Of a stretch of DNA of 64,000 nt, positions 34,895 through 43,737 are shown piece by piece. The stretch's first letter is position 1, and each line of letters starts with the position of its first letter. A program made the translations under genes and the position numbers. The notes beneath the pieces were generated by a model that ran no database searches, was not told where the DNA came from, and saw only the letters and a program-made list of their open reading frames with translations. Source of the stretch: Bryobacter aggregatus MPL3 (GTDB lineage Bacteria; Acidobacteriota; Terriglobia; Bryobacterales; Bryobacteraceae); NCBI RefSeq assembly GCF_000702445.1, contig NZ_JNIF01000004.1, forward strand, positions 620,001 to 684,000. The letters run 5' to 3'.

Positions 34895-36268
34895 ATGATG
34901 GAACGACGCAAATTTCTCGAAACGGTGGGCGCGGGCTTTGGGATGTATGGCCTGGCGGGAATCCTCGAAGGCGCCAGCACGAATCCGCTCGCGGTGCGCG
35001 CGCCGCATTTTCCGGCTAAGGCGAAACGGATCATCTATCTGTTCCTGAACGGCGGCCCGTCGCAGGTGGATACCTTCGATCCGAAGCCGATGCTGGCGAA
35101 GTATCACGGCAAGCCGATGCCTGCCGGGAATCTGAAGACGGAGCGCAAGACGGGCAACCTGATGCAGAGTCCGTTTGAGTTCCGGCGTTGCGGCAAGAGC
35201 GGCATCGAGGTGAGCGAGATTTTCCCGAAGCTCGGCGGGGTGATCGACGAGTTCTGTGTCATCCGGTCGATGTATACAGACCGGCCGAATCATGAGCCTT
35301 CGCTGTTGTTGTTGAACAGCGGCGACAAGCTTCCGGGGCGTCCGAGCATGGGCTCCTGGGTGACCTACGGATTGGGAAGCGAGAATCAGAATCTTCCGGG
35401 CTATGTGGTGCTTTGCCCAGGTCTTCCCGTGCTGGGACATCAGAATTGGGCAGCGAACTTTTTGCCCGCTGTCTACCAGGGAACCTATATTCCCCTCACG
35501 GAGAAGGATCCGAAGAAGCTGATTTCCTACATTCGGAATTCCTCGCTTACGCCGGAGAAGCAACGCAAGGAACTCGATCTGCTCGAGCAACTGAATCAGC
35601 ATCACATGGCGAAAGAGGGACACGATTCGCAACTGGAGGCGACCATCCAGTCGGCGGAGATTGCCTTCCGCATGCAGGCGGAGGCGCCCGATGCATTTGA
35701 TATCACGAAGGAGCCGGAGGCCGTGCGGGCTCGCTATGGGGACAGCGACTTTGGCCGTGGCGCTCTGATCGCCCGGCGACTGATCGAGCGTGGTGTGCGC
35801 ATGGTACAGCTCTATCACGGCAACTTCCAGCCCTGGGACACGCATGACGACATCGAATTGCATCGTCCGCTTGCCGACCAGAGCGATGGCGCGATTGCGG
35901 CGTTGATTCAAGACTTGAAGGCAAGTGGCTTGCTCGACGAGACTATCGTTTTGGTGGGTGGTGAGTTCGGCCGCACTCCTGCGGTTGAGGTGGGTGGCTT
36001 GGTGAAGGTGCAGAACGGACGGGACCACAATAATCACGGCTTCAGCTACCTGGTGGCGGGCGGTGGTTTTAAGGGCGGGACGGTGTACGGTTCGACAGAC
36101 GAGTTTGGGTTTGCGGCGCAGGAGAACAAGGTGCATATCCATGACCTGCACGCGACCGTTCTGAACCAAATGGGACTGGATCACACCAAGCTCACCTATC
36201 GCTATAGCGGCCGCGACTACCGGCTGACGGATGTGGCCGGGAATGTGGTGAAGGGCGTGATCGCTTAA
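34895..36268 (+). CDS. DUF1501 domain protein (second copy)
   Basis: 457 residues, starting ATGATG after a GAGGGA site. The N-terminus is RRKFLETVGAGFGMYGLAG, a twin-arginine-like leader. Core blocks match the copy at 1044: FLNGGPSQVDTFDPKPMLAKY, RPSMGSWVTYGLGSENQNLPGYVVL, LVGGEFGRTPA, GRDHNNHGFSYLVAGGGFKGGT and the ending GRDYRLTDVAGNVVKGVI. Predicted to be exported and to work with the PSD1 protein upstream. Its TAA stop shares a TTAA palindrome with the stop of the convergent small gene. Confidence 0.92.
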   Translation: MMERRKFLETVGAGFGMYGLAGILEGASTNPLAVRAPHFPAKAKRIIYLFLNGGPSQVDTFDPKPMLAKYHGKPMPAGNLKTERKTGNLMQSPFEFRRCGKSGIEVSEIFPKLGGVIDEFCVIRSMYTDRPNHEPSLLLLNSGDKLPGRPSMGSWVTYGLGSENQNLPGYVVLCPGLPVLGHQNWAANFLPAVYQGTYIPLTEKDPKKLISYIRNSSLTPEKQRKELDLLEQLNQHHMAKEGHDSQLEATIQSAEIAFRMQAEAPDAFDITKEPEAVRARYGDSDFGRGALIARRLIERGVRMVQLYHGNFQPWDTHDDIELHRPLADQSDGAIAALIQDLKASGLLDETIVLVGGEFGRTPAVEVGGLVKVQNGRDHNNHGFSYLVAGGGFKGGTVYGSTDEFGFAAQENKVHIHDLHATVLNQMGLDHTKLTYRYSGRDYRLTDVAGNVVKGVIA

Positions 36269-36603
36269 TCGTTGCCGCGTTGTTGCCAATGCGTGTCCGT
36301 GACGGCGCCATTGGCGGCAATGGTGAGCGTGACCACCATAAGACCACTGCCGGTTGGGATTCCGGGGAGCGAGAGTACTTTCCAGATGTAGAGTTGCCTG
36401 CCGGTGGTGCCATGGACGATCTCGGTTGGTGGCCCAAAACGCCTCTCGGCCAGCCAGACCATCTGGCCGGGAAGATCTTCCAGTTGGTGATCGACCACCC
36501 GGGCCCGGTGCTGGTCCCGGAGATACTTGAACAGATCCACAGCGAGCGAATAACAGCAAAGCAGCGTTATTGAGAGGATCAGTAGTATGACTTCCCAAAG
36601 CAT
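36265..36603 (-). CDS. Hypothetical small membrane-anchored protein
   Basis: 112 residues from ATG 36603; ATG 36657 would add 18 residues but would overlap the divergent gene. The first about 22 residues form a membrane helix (MLWEVILLILSITLLCCYSLAV); the rest is a soluble domain with a C-terminal beta segment (GSGLMVVTLTIAANGAVTDTHW), which reads like a small extracytoplasmic lipoprotein-type fold. I do not recognise the family. Neither start has a clear ribosome site. Confidence 0.6.
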   Translation of the reverse strand: MLWEVILLILSITLLCCYSLAVDLFKYLRDQHRARVVDHQLEDLPGQMVWLAERRFGPPTEIVHGTTGRQLYIWKVLSLPGIPTGSGLMVVTLTIAANGAVTDTHWQQRGND

Positions 36604-36637
36604 GGCTGTGTATGAAAAGATATTGGCCAACCCCAGT

Positions 36638-39600
36638 ATGCGGTACTTTTTTTTCATTGCTAGTCTTGTTTGGGCCAATGCGCTGCCTGCTCAAACCACT
36701 TTTAGTGGTTTATTTGAAAAGTCGGTGACTCTGCGCACCGGAGAGGTGGTGGAAGTCTCAGCCGGCTTGAGCGCGCCTTCGAAATTGGCTCCGAATACGC
36801 GGATTTCCGTCGAGTTTGGTGGCCTTCGGAAAGTTGTTCATGCGCTCGATCCTGATTTTTTCGTCTACTTCCGTGCGCCGAAAGCGGGTGTCTATACCCT
36901 GAAGGCAAAGGCGGTGCAGGACGAGGAGGCGATCTTTAATCTGCCCCGCTGGAGAGAGACCGGAAGCATTGGACTGCTGAAGCCCTATCCGAAATCGACG
37001 CCTTGGCCGCAGGGATTGAGTGTTCCGTGGCGTGCGGAGATCCAGCCGGTGTCCTTGGGGAAATCAACACGCGGCATGACCCTCGAAGTGGAGCCGAATA
37101 ACTCGATCGCCGAGGCACAGCCAATTGTGATCGGTGATACCGGAGGCGATGAGAATCGCCATATTGTCGGGTCTGCAGATGACATTGAGTACTTTGATAA
37201 CGGTGTGGTGACCAAGGGCCAGGGCGACGATTGGTTCCGCCTGGAGTTCAAGGGCAAGCAAGCGAAATTGTTTACCGCGAATCTGATGTTGCCAGATCCG
37301 TTTGTGGTGGCCCGGCTGCGGATGTATACGGCCGATGGCAAGGAATACAAAGACGGGCAGAACGAGAATGAGCGGGTCCACCAGCAACTGGAAGAACATC
37401 GGACGGCGATGACGCGCCGCTTTGTTCCGGGTGGCGTCTATTATCTGGCGGTGGAGGCGAATTCGCCAGGCTATGAAGTAGAGTTGCGCATTCGCGATCT
37501 GGCTCCTTACACCGATCCGCGCAAGGCCGTGCAGCAGGGGATGTACGATCACATGACGCAGGTGCATGCGTGGCTCCTGAACCGGCCGCGCGGCGCCTCA
37601 GTCGATCGCAGGATCCGGGATACGGGATCGTTGCTGGGCACCATCTGCATGAGCTGCCATACGCAGTCGAGTGTCTGGGGACCGGCGTTACCTGTGTTGA
37701 ACGGCTATCCGCTCGAGTCGACGCACAATGCCCGCCAACTGATCAATCTGATGTACGAGTGTCTGCGTCCGACCAATACCTTGGTGGAGGCCGCGAACAA
37801 TACCAGCTTGTCGCCGCTCGATCTTGGTGATGGTCCGGCTGGTACGCGCGCCGCAGGCTTCAATGTTGTGATGGCCGAGATGCTGACGCCGGCAAAGCGA
37901 TTGCACTCGACGCAGCAACTCCGGACGGCGAACTTCATGCTGCAGTCTGCCGACCCGAGCGGCATCAATGCGGCTGGGCCTGGATCGAATTATGGACAGG
38001 CGGTGGTCTATCGCTTTGCGGGGACGATTCTCGAGCGCGCCTGGCGCGATACAAAGAATCCGAAGTACTTTGAGGCACTGGAAGAGAAGGCAGAGAAGCT
38101 GCTGGCATTGCAGGCCAAGTACGTTGATGACTATGGGAACCGCGTCGAATTCTTCCGCAAGATTTTTCCTTATGCCGGGCATCGCCTGGAGCCGCAGATT
38201 CTGAAGCAGCTGCATGACGATGAGTGGGCGATTCGCAAGGCGCAACGGGCTGAGGGTTGCTGGGGTTTTCATGAGAAGACCGAGTGTGACGCCGCACCTA
38301 CGGCTCTCGCGCTGACGGCATTTGGGGCGCTTGGTTTTGACGATCGCGACCCCGCGGTGAAGAAGGGCGTCGATTGGTTGTTGAAGACCCAGGATCCCTA
38401 TGGACGGTGGAACAAGGCGGCTCTGACCGGCTTTGTGACGACGGCTTATGTTGAGCATGCGCTGGGACGGCTCTACCCGATGCAGCCGAAGCCCATTGAC
38501 CGCAAGACGCTTGAGCCGGTGGCCGGGGAGAGTGTGCTTGATACGATTGCCCGTTTCCGGGCCCTTGCGCAGCTCGGGATGAACCCGGAGGACCGGCAGT
38601 ACAGCGAACTGGTGATGGCTGGTGCAAAGAGCCCTGTGGCTGCGGTGCGTTATTACGCACAAATGGCGCTGGGAGCGCTGCGGGATGATCGCGGAATTCA
38701 GTTGCAGTTGGCTGGAGCGGGCGATTCGTCGAAGATGGTGCGTGAGGCGGCTCGCTGGGGCCTTCGCCAATCTTTGCTCGATGACAAGGGTTGGGATTCG
38801 CTGTTTGCCGCGAGCCAAAAAGGCGACGACCGGACGCGCGAGACGATTGCCGGCGCACTCGTGATGCGGGCCGATGCCGTGATGTCGCGCTCGAGTGTGG
38901 GTTTTGACCGGCTGACGCGGAATCTCGATCGGATGATGAATGAGGATCCCTCGCCTGCGGTGCGGGCCTGGGCGACACGTGCGGCCTGGAATTGGTGGAT
39001 CTACAACCCACCGGTGCGGAACGCCGTGAATGCGGCGATGGTACGGGCACTTGAGCGGGAGGAGCCGAGCGTGTTGGCGGAGAACGCGATGCGCTATCAG
39101 GTGGAGGCGCTGTTTATTGCGAATGGCCAGCGGGCGAACCCGAGCAAGGAACACCAGTACCCCGAACTCGCACCACTCTTTGACACGATCTCAAAGAAGC
39201 TCGATAAGCAGCCGTCTGAGCGCTTGATCGAAAGGCTGACCGCGATTGCTGCTACCTATTACAACCAGGCGGGCGGCGACGGCGGGCCGGGCCAGATGGG
39301 CTACATCACCGAGAATGCGGCGCCGATGATGGGCAAGGCCGTACTGGCGTTTTGGGAGAAGAGCGAGGCGCAGCAGGATCCGTTGCGCTTGAAGCTCTCG
39401 ATTGAGGCTGCCGCGAATATTGTCTACGATCCGTTGCAGAAGAAGCTGCTGGCCTATGCTTCCACTGGTCCCGAGAATCTGCGCACGATGGCTTCGACTT
39501 CGATCGCTGATCCACGGCTGATCACCTTGCCTGCGAGCCAGGAGTTCATGGAGCCGTTGATGGAGCAGTTCTATCGCGGGGCAGGGGAGCCGGAGCGGCG

Positions 39601-40561
39601 GGCGGAGATTGTGTCGCCATTAATCAAACTATTCCAGCGGGCCCGCTGGAATATGCCGAAGTCGGCGGAGCAGCAGCAGATCTTCTATAAGCTGTTGTTG
39701 CCGAGCTGGGATGCCGCGCGGGGCCAGTTGACGGAGAATACCCGTCCGCTCGCGCAGATGGATAAGGACCCGACCGATTGGTATGTCGCCCAGCAGATCA
39801 GCAATGTCATCAACTTCAATCCAGACCTCCAGACGACGACACTGTTCAACGCATTTCCCAAGAGCTTTACGACTCCGATGCAGGAGCGGCTCTGGGTGCA
39901 GTCCGTGCGTTGGACCTTGCGCTTTGGGCAGGAGGTGCCTGAGGTGGGAGCGCCGCAGCAGTTGCCTGCGGAGTTTGCCGGGTTGCGGAATCAATCCACA
40001 GATCTCTTTTTGAAAGCGCTGGAAACGCCTGTCGATTCGAGGATCAAGCGTGCGGCTTTGGACCTTGCTGCCGATCCGATTGTCCGGACGAACCCACGGT
40101 TGCAGCCTGCCTTGGCGAAGGCCGTGCCGCAGTACTTCGAACGTGAACCGGCTGAGATTGCCAAACTGAGTCCGGGATGGCGCAAGAACTGGGAGTATTT
40201 CCGGGACTGGGTGGCTCCGGAATTAACGAAGCCGAATCGGGAGGATCAGCAGTCGTGTCTCGGCTGTCATGGCTTGCCGGGGCGTGTGCCTTCGATGGAG
40301 TTGGCGCCGAATGATGATCGTGGTTATGTGAAGATGACGGGCCTGGTTCACATTTACAAGACGCTTCTGGAGCGTGTGAATGAGAACTCGGTGGAGGAAT
40401 CGAAGCTGTTGCGCAAGCCGCTCAATGTGCAGAGTGGCAAAGAGGATGGTCACCAGGGAGGAAGACGCTTCAATCCAAATGATCCGGGCTACAAGATTCT
40501 CGAGCAGTGGGTGAAGGATGCGGCGCGCTTGAAGGGGGCAAAGGTTTCAGCCAGCCGGTGA
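36638..40561 (+). CDS. Uncharacterised large di-CxxCH secreted protein with PPC-, alpha-toroid- and HEAT-like parts
   Basis: 1307 residues from ATG 36638, which gives a clean signal peptide (MRYFFFIASLVWANALPAQ); the earlier frame adds sequence without one. In order: a beta domain (about 20-130); a pre-peptidase-C-like domain (about 140-290, starting LEVEPNNSIAEAQP); CMSCH near 336; a terpenoid-cyclase-like alpha/alpha toroid (about 340-640, with CWGFHEKTECDAAP and VDWLLKTQDPYGRW); HEAT-like helical repeats (about 650-1000); and CLGCHG near 1205 before a basic tail. Two CxxCH motifs suggest two covalent haems. The architecture points to a periplasmic protein, function unknown. It follows a PSD1/DUF1501 pair but is separated by a small reverse-strand gene. 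Confidence 0.75.
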   Translation: MRYFFFIASLVWANALPAQTTFSGLFEKSVTLRTGEVVEVSAGLSAPSKLAPNTRISVEFGGLRKVVHALDPDFFVYFRAPKAGVYTLKAKAVQDEEAIFNLPRWRETGSIGLLKPYPKSTPWPQGLSVPWRAEIQPVSLGKSTRGMTLEVEPNNSIAEAQPIVIGDTGGDENRHIVGSADDIEYFDNGVVTKGQGDDWFRLEFKGKQAKLFTANLMLPDPFVVARLRMYTADGKEYKDGQNENERVHQQLEEHRTAMTRRFVPGGVYYLAVEANSPGYEVELRIRDLAPYTDPRKAVQQGMYDHMTQVHAWLLNRPRGASVDRRIRDTGSLLGTICMSCHTQSSVWGPALPVLNGYPLESTHNARQLINLMYECLRPTNTLVEAANNTSLSPLDLGDGPAGTRAAGFNVVMAEMLTPAKRLHSTQQLRTANFMLQSADPSGINAAGPGSNYGQAVVYRFAGTILERAWRDTKNPKYFEALEEKAEKLLALQAKYVDDYGNRVEFFRKIFPYAGHRLEPQILKQLHDDEWAIRKAQRAEGCWGFHEKTECDAAPTALALTAFGALGFDDRDPAVKKGVDWLLKTQDPYGRWNKAALTGFVTTAYVEHALGRLYPMQPKPIDRKTLEPVAGESVLDTIARFRALAQLGMNPEDRQYSELVMAGAKSPVAAVRYYAQMALGALRDDRGIQLQLAGAGDSSKMVREAARWGLRQSLLDDKGWDSLFAASQKGDDRTRETIAGALVMRADAVMSRSSVGFDRLTRNLDRMMNEDPSPAVRAWATRAAWNWWIYNPPVRNAVNAAMVRALEREEPSVLAENAMRYQVEALFIANGQRANPSKEHQYPELAPLFDTISKKLDKQPSERLIERLTAIAATYYNQAGGDGGPGQMGYITENAAPMMGKAVLAFWEKSEAQQDPLRLKLSIEAAANIVYDPLQKKLLAYASTGPENLRTMASTSIADPRLITLPASQEFMEPLMEQFYRGAGEPERRAEIVSPLIKLFQRARWNMPKSAEQQQIFYKLLLPSWDAARGQLTENTRPLAQMDKDPTDWYVAQQISNVINFNPDLQTTTLFNAFPKSFTTPMQERLWVQSVRWTLRFGQEVPEVGAPQQLPAEFAGLRNQSTDLFLKALETPVDSRIKRAALDLAADPIVRTNPRLQPALAKAVPQYFEREPAEIAKLSPGWRKNWEYFRDWVAPELTKPNREDQQSCLGCHGLPGRVPSMELAPNDDRGYVKMTGLVHIYKTLLERVNENSVEESKLLRKPLNVQSGKEDGHQGGRRFNPNDPGYKILEQWVKDAARLKGAKVSASR

Positions 40562-40582
40562 GTGAGTCGGATTCTGAACTGA

Positions 40583-40588
40583 TACATT
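40583..40588 (+). promoter_or_regulatory. Candidate -10 box of bfr
   Basis: TACATT ending 7 nt before the bfr ATG; spacing compatible with a leaderless transcript. No clear -35. Confidence 0.3.
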
Positions 40589-40595
40589 GAACTCT

Positions 40596-41081
40596 ATGCA
40601 GGGAAATCCAGAAGTTGTGAAGTATTTACAAGAGGTCCTCGTGGGCGAGCTCACGGCGATCAACCAGTATTTCCTTCACGCCGAAATGTTAGAAAACTGG
40701 GGCTACAAGGGCCTCGCCGCTTATACGAAGAAAGAATCGATTGGCGAGATGCGCCATGCGGAAGCGGCCATGGAACGGATTCTGTTCCTGGACGCCCTGC
40801 CGAATATGCAGGAGCTATTCCAGCTCAAGATTGGCCAGAACGTGAAGCAGATGCATGAGAACGATCTGCAGCTGGAGTACGACGCGGTGGCGCGTCTGAA
40901 CAAGGCAATTGCGGCCGCTGTTGCTGCTGGTGACAATGGAAGCCGTGAGCTCTTTGAACGCATCCTGACGGACGAAGAAGAGCATGTTGATTTCCTCGAA
41001 GCGCAGCTGACTTTGATCGAGCAGATGGGGCTTCCCAACTACCTCGCGCAACAGTTGGGCGACGATCTCGGCAAGTCTTAG
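40596..41081 (+). CDS. bfr: Bacterioferritin
   Basis: 161 residues from ATG 40596. Ferroxidase ligands lie in VGELTAINQYFLH (Glu, Tyr) and ESIGEMRHAE (Glu, His); the Met in EMRH corresponds to the haem-ligating Met52 of E. coli Bfr, so haem binding is likely. ILTDEEEHVDFLEAQL supplies the second half of the diiron site, and the end (QMGLPNYLAQQLG) is typical. The protein stores iron as a 24-mer in the cytoplasm and limits iron toxicity. It stands alone between two unrelated large genes. Confidence 0.95.
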   Translation: MQGNPEVVKYLQEVLVGELTAINQYFLHAEMLENWGYKGLAAYTKKESIGEMRHAEAAMERILFLDALPNMQELFQLKIGQNVKQMHENDLQLEYDAVARLNKAIAAAVAAGDNGSRELFERILTDEEEHVDFLEAQLTLIEQMGLPNYLAQQLGDDLGKS

Positions 41082-41100
41082 GAATGCTGCGGCGGGACGC

Positions 41101-41106
41101 TACACT
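41101..41106 (+). promoter_or_regulatory. Candidate -10 box of the PIG-L/symporter unit
   Basis: TACACT inside GCTACACTGG, ending 7 nt before the ATG at 41114; the same ten bases precede the DUF1844 gene. Confidence 0.35.
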
Positions 41107-41113
41107 GGTCAAT

Positions 41114-43609
41114 ATGCGTTCCGCCGTCCTACTCCTAGTTCTGGCTATTGCCCTTCCTTCCCAACGTACATTTAGTGGTGCGCCCGAAGTAAAACAGGCT
41201 CTCGATAAGCTCACAGTAGTTGGCAGCGTGATGATGATTGCCGCTCATCCGGATGATGAAAATACGGGTGTGATTGCCTACTATGCGCGCGGCAAAAAAG
41301 TGCGTACGGCTTATCTGGCCTTGAATCGGGGAGAGGGTGGACAGAACCTGATCGGCTCCGACCAAGGAGTGGATATCGGAGTGATTCGCACCCAGGAACT
41401 GCTTGCTGCGCGGCGCATTGACGGTGGCGAACAATTTTTTACACGTGCGATCGACTTTGGGTTTTCCAAGTCCGCCAAAGAGACCTTGGACTTCTGGGGC
41501 AAAGAGAAGGTTCTTGGCGATGTGGTCTGGGCGATTCGTAAGTTCCGTCCGGATGTCATCATCCGGCGTTTCTCGGGTACACCTTCCGATGGCCACGGAC
41601 ATCACCAAGCCTCGGCGCTGCTAGCCGATGAAGCCTTTGGCGCCGCTGCGGATCCCAAGCGTTTTCCGGAGCAGTTGCAGTATGTCGAGCCCTGGCAGGC
41701 TAAGCGCTTAGTGTGGAATGCCTTTGGTCCTGGTGGACCGCCGGAGCCGGCTGGCGCTGCAAGTGCAGCCCGGGTGAGCATCGATATGGGCGAGTTCGAT
41801 CCGTATCTTGGCTATAGCTATGGCGAGATTGCCGGTTGGAGCCGGAGCCAGCATCGCAGCCAGGCAATGGGTGCGGCGGAACGGAAGGGCTCGCAACCAA
41901 CCTATTTCATCAACATCAAGGGCGACCCGGCGAGCAAAGATTTGTTTGACGGAATCGACACCACCTGGAATCGGATTCCTGGCGGCACAAAGATCGGAGA
42001 GCTGCTCACCCGCGCTTCGAAGGAATACCATCCCGCAAAGCCAACGGCGATCCTGCCTTATCTGCTGGAAGCTCGCGCGTTGCTGGCTCCGAAAAAGGAT
42101 TATTACAGCACGATCAAGTTGCACGATCTCGATGAGGCCATTGCATTGGTTGCAGGTCTCTGGGTGGAGTTCCAGGCGGATAAGTATGTCGCGGTGCAGG
42201 GAACGACGTCGAAGATGAAGCTGGCGGCGATTGAACGCAACGATGCGACGATCACGCTGCAATCGGCAAGCTTTCGTGGCGCGACCGGTGTTGCGCCATT
42301 CTCCAAAGAAACAAAGCTGGTGGACAATACGATGCTCAGCATCCCGCTCGACTGGAATCTGAGCCAGGATGCAGCGCTGACGCAGCCGTATTATCTGATT
42401 GAACCTCGGACAGAGTCGAGCTTTACGGTGAATGATCGTAGCGTACTGGGCTTGCCCCAAGGACCGGCTCCGGTTGTCGCGACGATCAAGTTTCTTGTCA
42501 ATGGCACAGAGATTGAGCTCACACGTGGCGTGACCCATCGCTATGTCGATCGCAGTGCGGGGGAACTCACCCGGCCTGTGACCATCGTGGCTCCTATTTC
42601 CGTACGTTTGACGGAGGATGCGCTCGTGTTTCCGGCCGCAGAAGCGCGCAAAGTGGAAGTGGTGCTGAAGGCAAATCAGCCGAATCGCAAAGGGAGCCTG
42701 AAGCTGAATGTCCCCGCGGGATGGAAGACCGATCCGGCGACTCTCGATTTCAATATCGCAGCGGCAGATGAAGAAAAGACCTTGAGCTTTGTGGTGACGC
42801 CGCCCCGTGAGGCGTCACTGGCGAGCGTGACGGCTGTGGCCACGATCGACGGCCGTGAATATACCCATGGAACGCATGTGATCCAGTACTCGCATATTCC
42901 GCCGCAGACTCTGGCGCCGCTGGCCAAGTCGAAGTTGGTGCGTTTCGATGCGAAGGTATTGTCGAAGCGGATTGGCTACATTATGGGCGCCGGCGATGAA
43001 GTTCCGGATGCGTTGCGGCAACTGGGTTGTGAAGTGATTCTGTTGAGCGATACCGATCTGACCACTGGGCGGCTGGGTCAGTTTGATGCAATTGTCACCG
43101 GCGTGCGCGCCTACAACACGCGGCCTGATCTGCGGGCGAACGCACAACGCATTTTTGATGACTACGTTGCCAAGGGCGGCACCTTCATCGTGCAATATAA
43201 CGTTGTAGAAGGTGGATTCTTTGGTGGCGATCCGAGCATCTTAAGCAAGGTGGGCCCTTATCCAATTACGACCTCGCGTGACCGCGTGACCGATGAACAT
43301 GCCGCCGTGCAGTTTCCCAAAGTCGATCAGCGGCTGCTGCAGTTCCCGAACCAGATTGGGGAAAAGGACTTCGACGGGTGGGTGCAGGAGCGTGGTCTTT
43401 ACTTTGCCAACAAATGGGATGACCACTACCAGCCGTTGTTCTCAATGCATGACCCGGGCGAAAATCCGATGCTCGGTGGTACGCTGGTGACGAAGTACGG
43501 GCAGGGCAATTACATCTTTACGCCGATGTCGTGGTTCCGTCAGCTTCCTGCGGGCGTGCCCGGAGCCTATCGCATCTTCGCGAATTTCCTCAGTGCGGGT
43601 AAGAACTGA
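41114..43609 (+). CDS. PIG-L-family deacetylase with C-terminal ThuA/GATase-like region, secreted
   Basis: 831 residues from ATG 41114, which gives a signal peptide (MRSAVLLLVLAIALPSQ). The LmbE/PIG-L domain (about 30-240) has the zinc motif AHPDDENTG near 48 and the second metal site DGHGHHQAS; GEGGQNLIG is also typical. A long middle region (about 330-610) looks like immunoglobulin-like beta domains. The end (about 620-831: YIMGAGDEVPDALRQLGCEV, GVRAYNTRPDL, PMSWFRQLPAGVPGAYR) resembles a class I glutamine-amidotransferase-like/ThuA fold. The family removes acetyl groups from GlcNAc-type substrates. The stop overlaps a 42-codon gene (TGATG), then a symporter, suggesting uptake of the product. 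Confidence 0.88.
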   Translation: MRSAVLLLVLAIALPSQRTFSGAPEVKQALDKLTVVGSVMMIAAHPDDENTGVIAYYARGKKVRTAYLALNRGEGGQNLIGSDQGVDIGVIRTQELLAARRIDGGEQFFTRAIDFGFSKSAKETLDFWGKEKVLGDVVWAIRKFRPDVIIRRFSGTPSDGHGHHQASALLADEAFGAAADPKRFPEQLQYVEPWQAKRLVWNAFGPGGPPEPAGAASAARVSIDMGEFDPYLGYSYGEIAGWSRSQHRSQAMGAAERKGSQPTYFINIKGDPASKDLFDGIDTTWNRIPGGTKIGELLTRASKEYHPAKPTAILPYLLEARALLAPKKDYYSTIKLHDLDEAIALVAGLWVEFQADKYVAVQGTTSKMKLAAIERNDATITLQSASFRGATGVAPFSKETKLVDNTMLSIPLDWNLSQDAALTQPYYLIEPRTESSFTVNDRSVLGLPQGPAPVVATIKFLVNGTEIELTRGVTHRYVDRSAGELTRPVTIVAPISVRLTEDALVFPAAEARKVEVVLKANQPNRKGSLKLNVPAGWKTDPATLDFNIAAADEEKTLSFVVTPPREASLASVTAVATIDGREYTHGTHVIQYSHIPPQTLAPLAKSKLVRFDAKVLSKRIGYIMGAGDEVPDALRQLGCEVILLSDTDLTTGRLGQFDAIVTGVRAYNTRPDLRANAQRIFDDYVAKGGTFIVQYNVVEGGFFGGDPSILSKVGPYPITTSRDRVTDEHAAVQFPKVDQRLLQFPNQIGEKDFDGWVQERGLYFANKWDDHYQPLFSMHDPGENPMLGGTLVTKYGQGNYIFTPMSWFRQLPAGVPGAYRIFANFLSAGKN

Positions 43610-43737
43610 TGCTGCCGCCGGAATCAGAAGCCGCGCCCTTCTTTGGTAGCTGGACGCGGATCTATCTGGCTGTGATCGCCTATCTGGTGTGTGTGATTGT
43701 GGCTCTCTCTCTCTTTACAGCCGCCTTCCGCATATGA
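43609..43737 (+). CDS. 42-residue single-span membrane microprotein
   Basis: The ATG at 43609 overlaps the PIG-L stop (TGATG) and the TGA at 43735-43737 overlaps the symporter start (ATGA), so all three are translationally chained. The product has an acidic/proline-rich N-terminus (MLPPESEAAPFFGSW), one membrane helix (YLAVIAYLVCVIVALSLFTA) and a short basic end. The double overlap argues for a real gene. It may be a small accessory subunit of the symporter, as small membrane subunits are known for other SSS transporters; that is inference. I know no family name for it. Confidence 0.7.
   Translation: MLPPESEAAPFFGSWTRIYLAVIAYLVCVIVALSLFTAAFRI

Noticed and set aside
36265-36268. TTAA shared by two convergent stop codons
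   Set aside because: A neat coincidence of stop codons; no evidence of further meaning.
34448-36694. Minus-strand open frame of 748 codons opposite PSD1/DUF1501
   Set aside because: His/Arg/Leu-rich antisense shadow covering two real genes; no domain seen.
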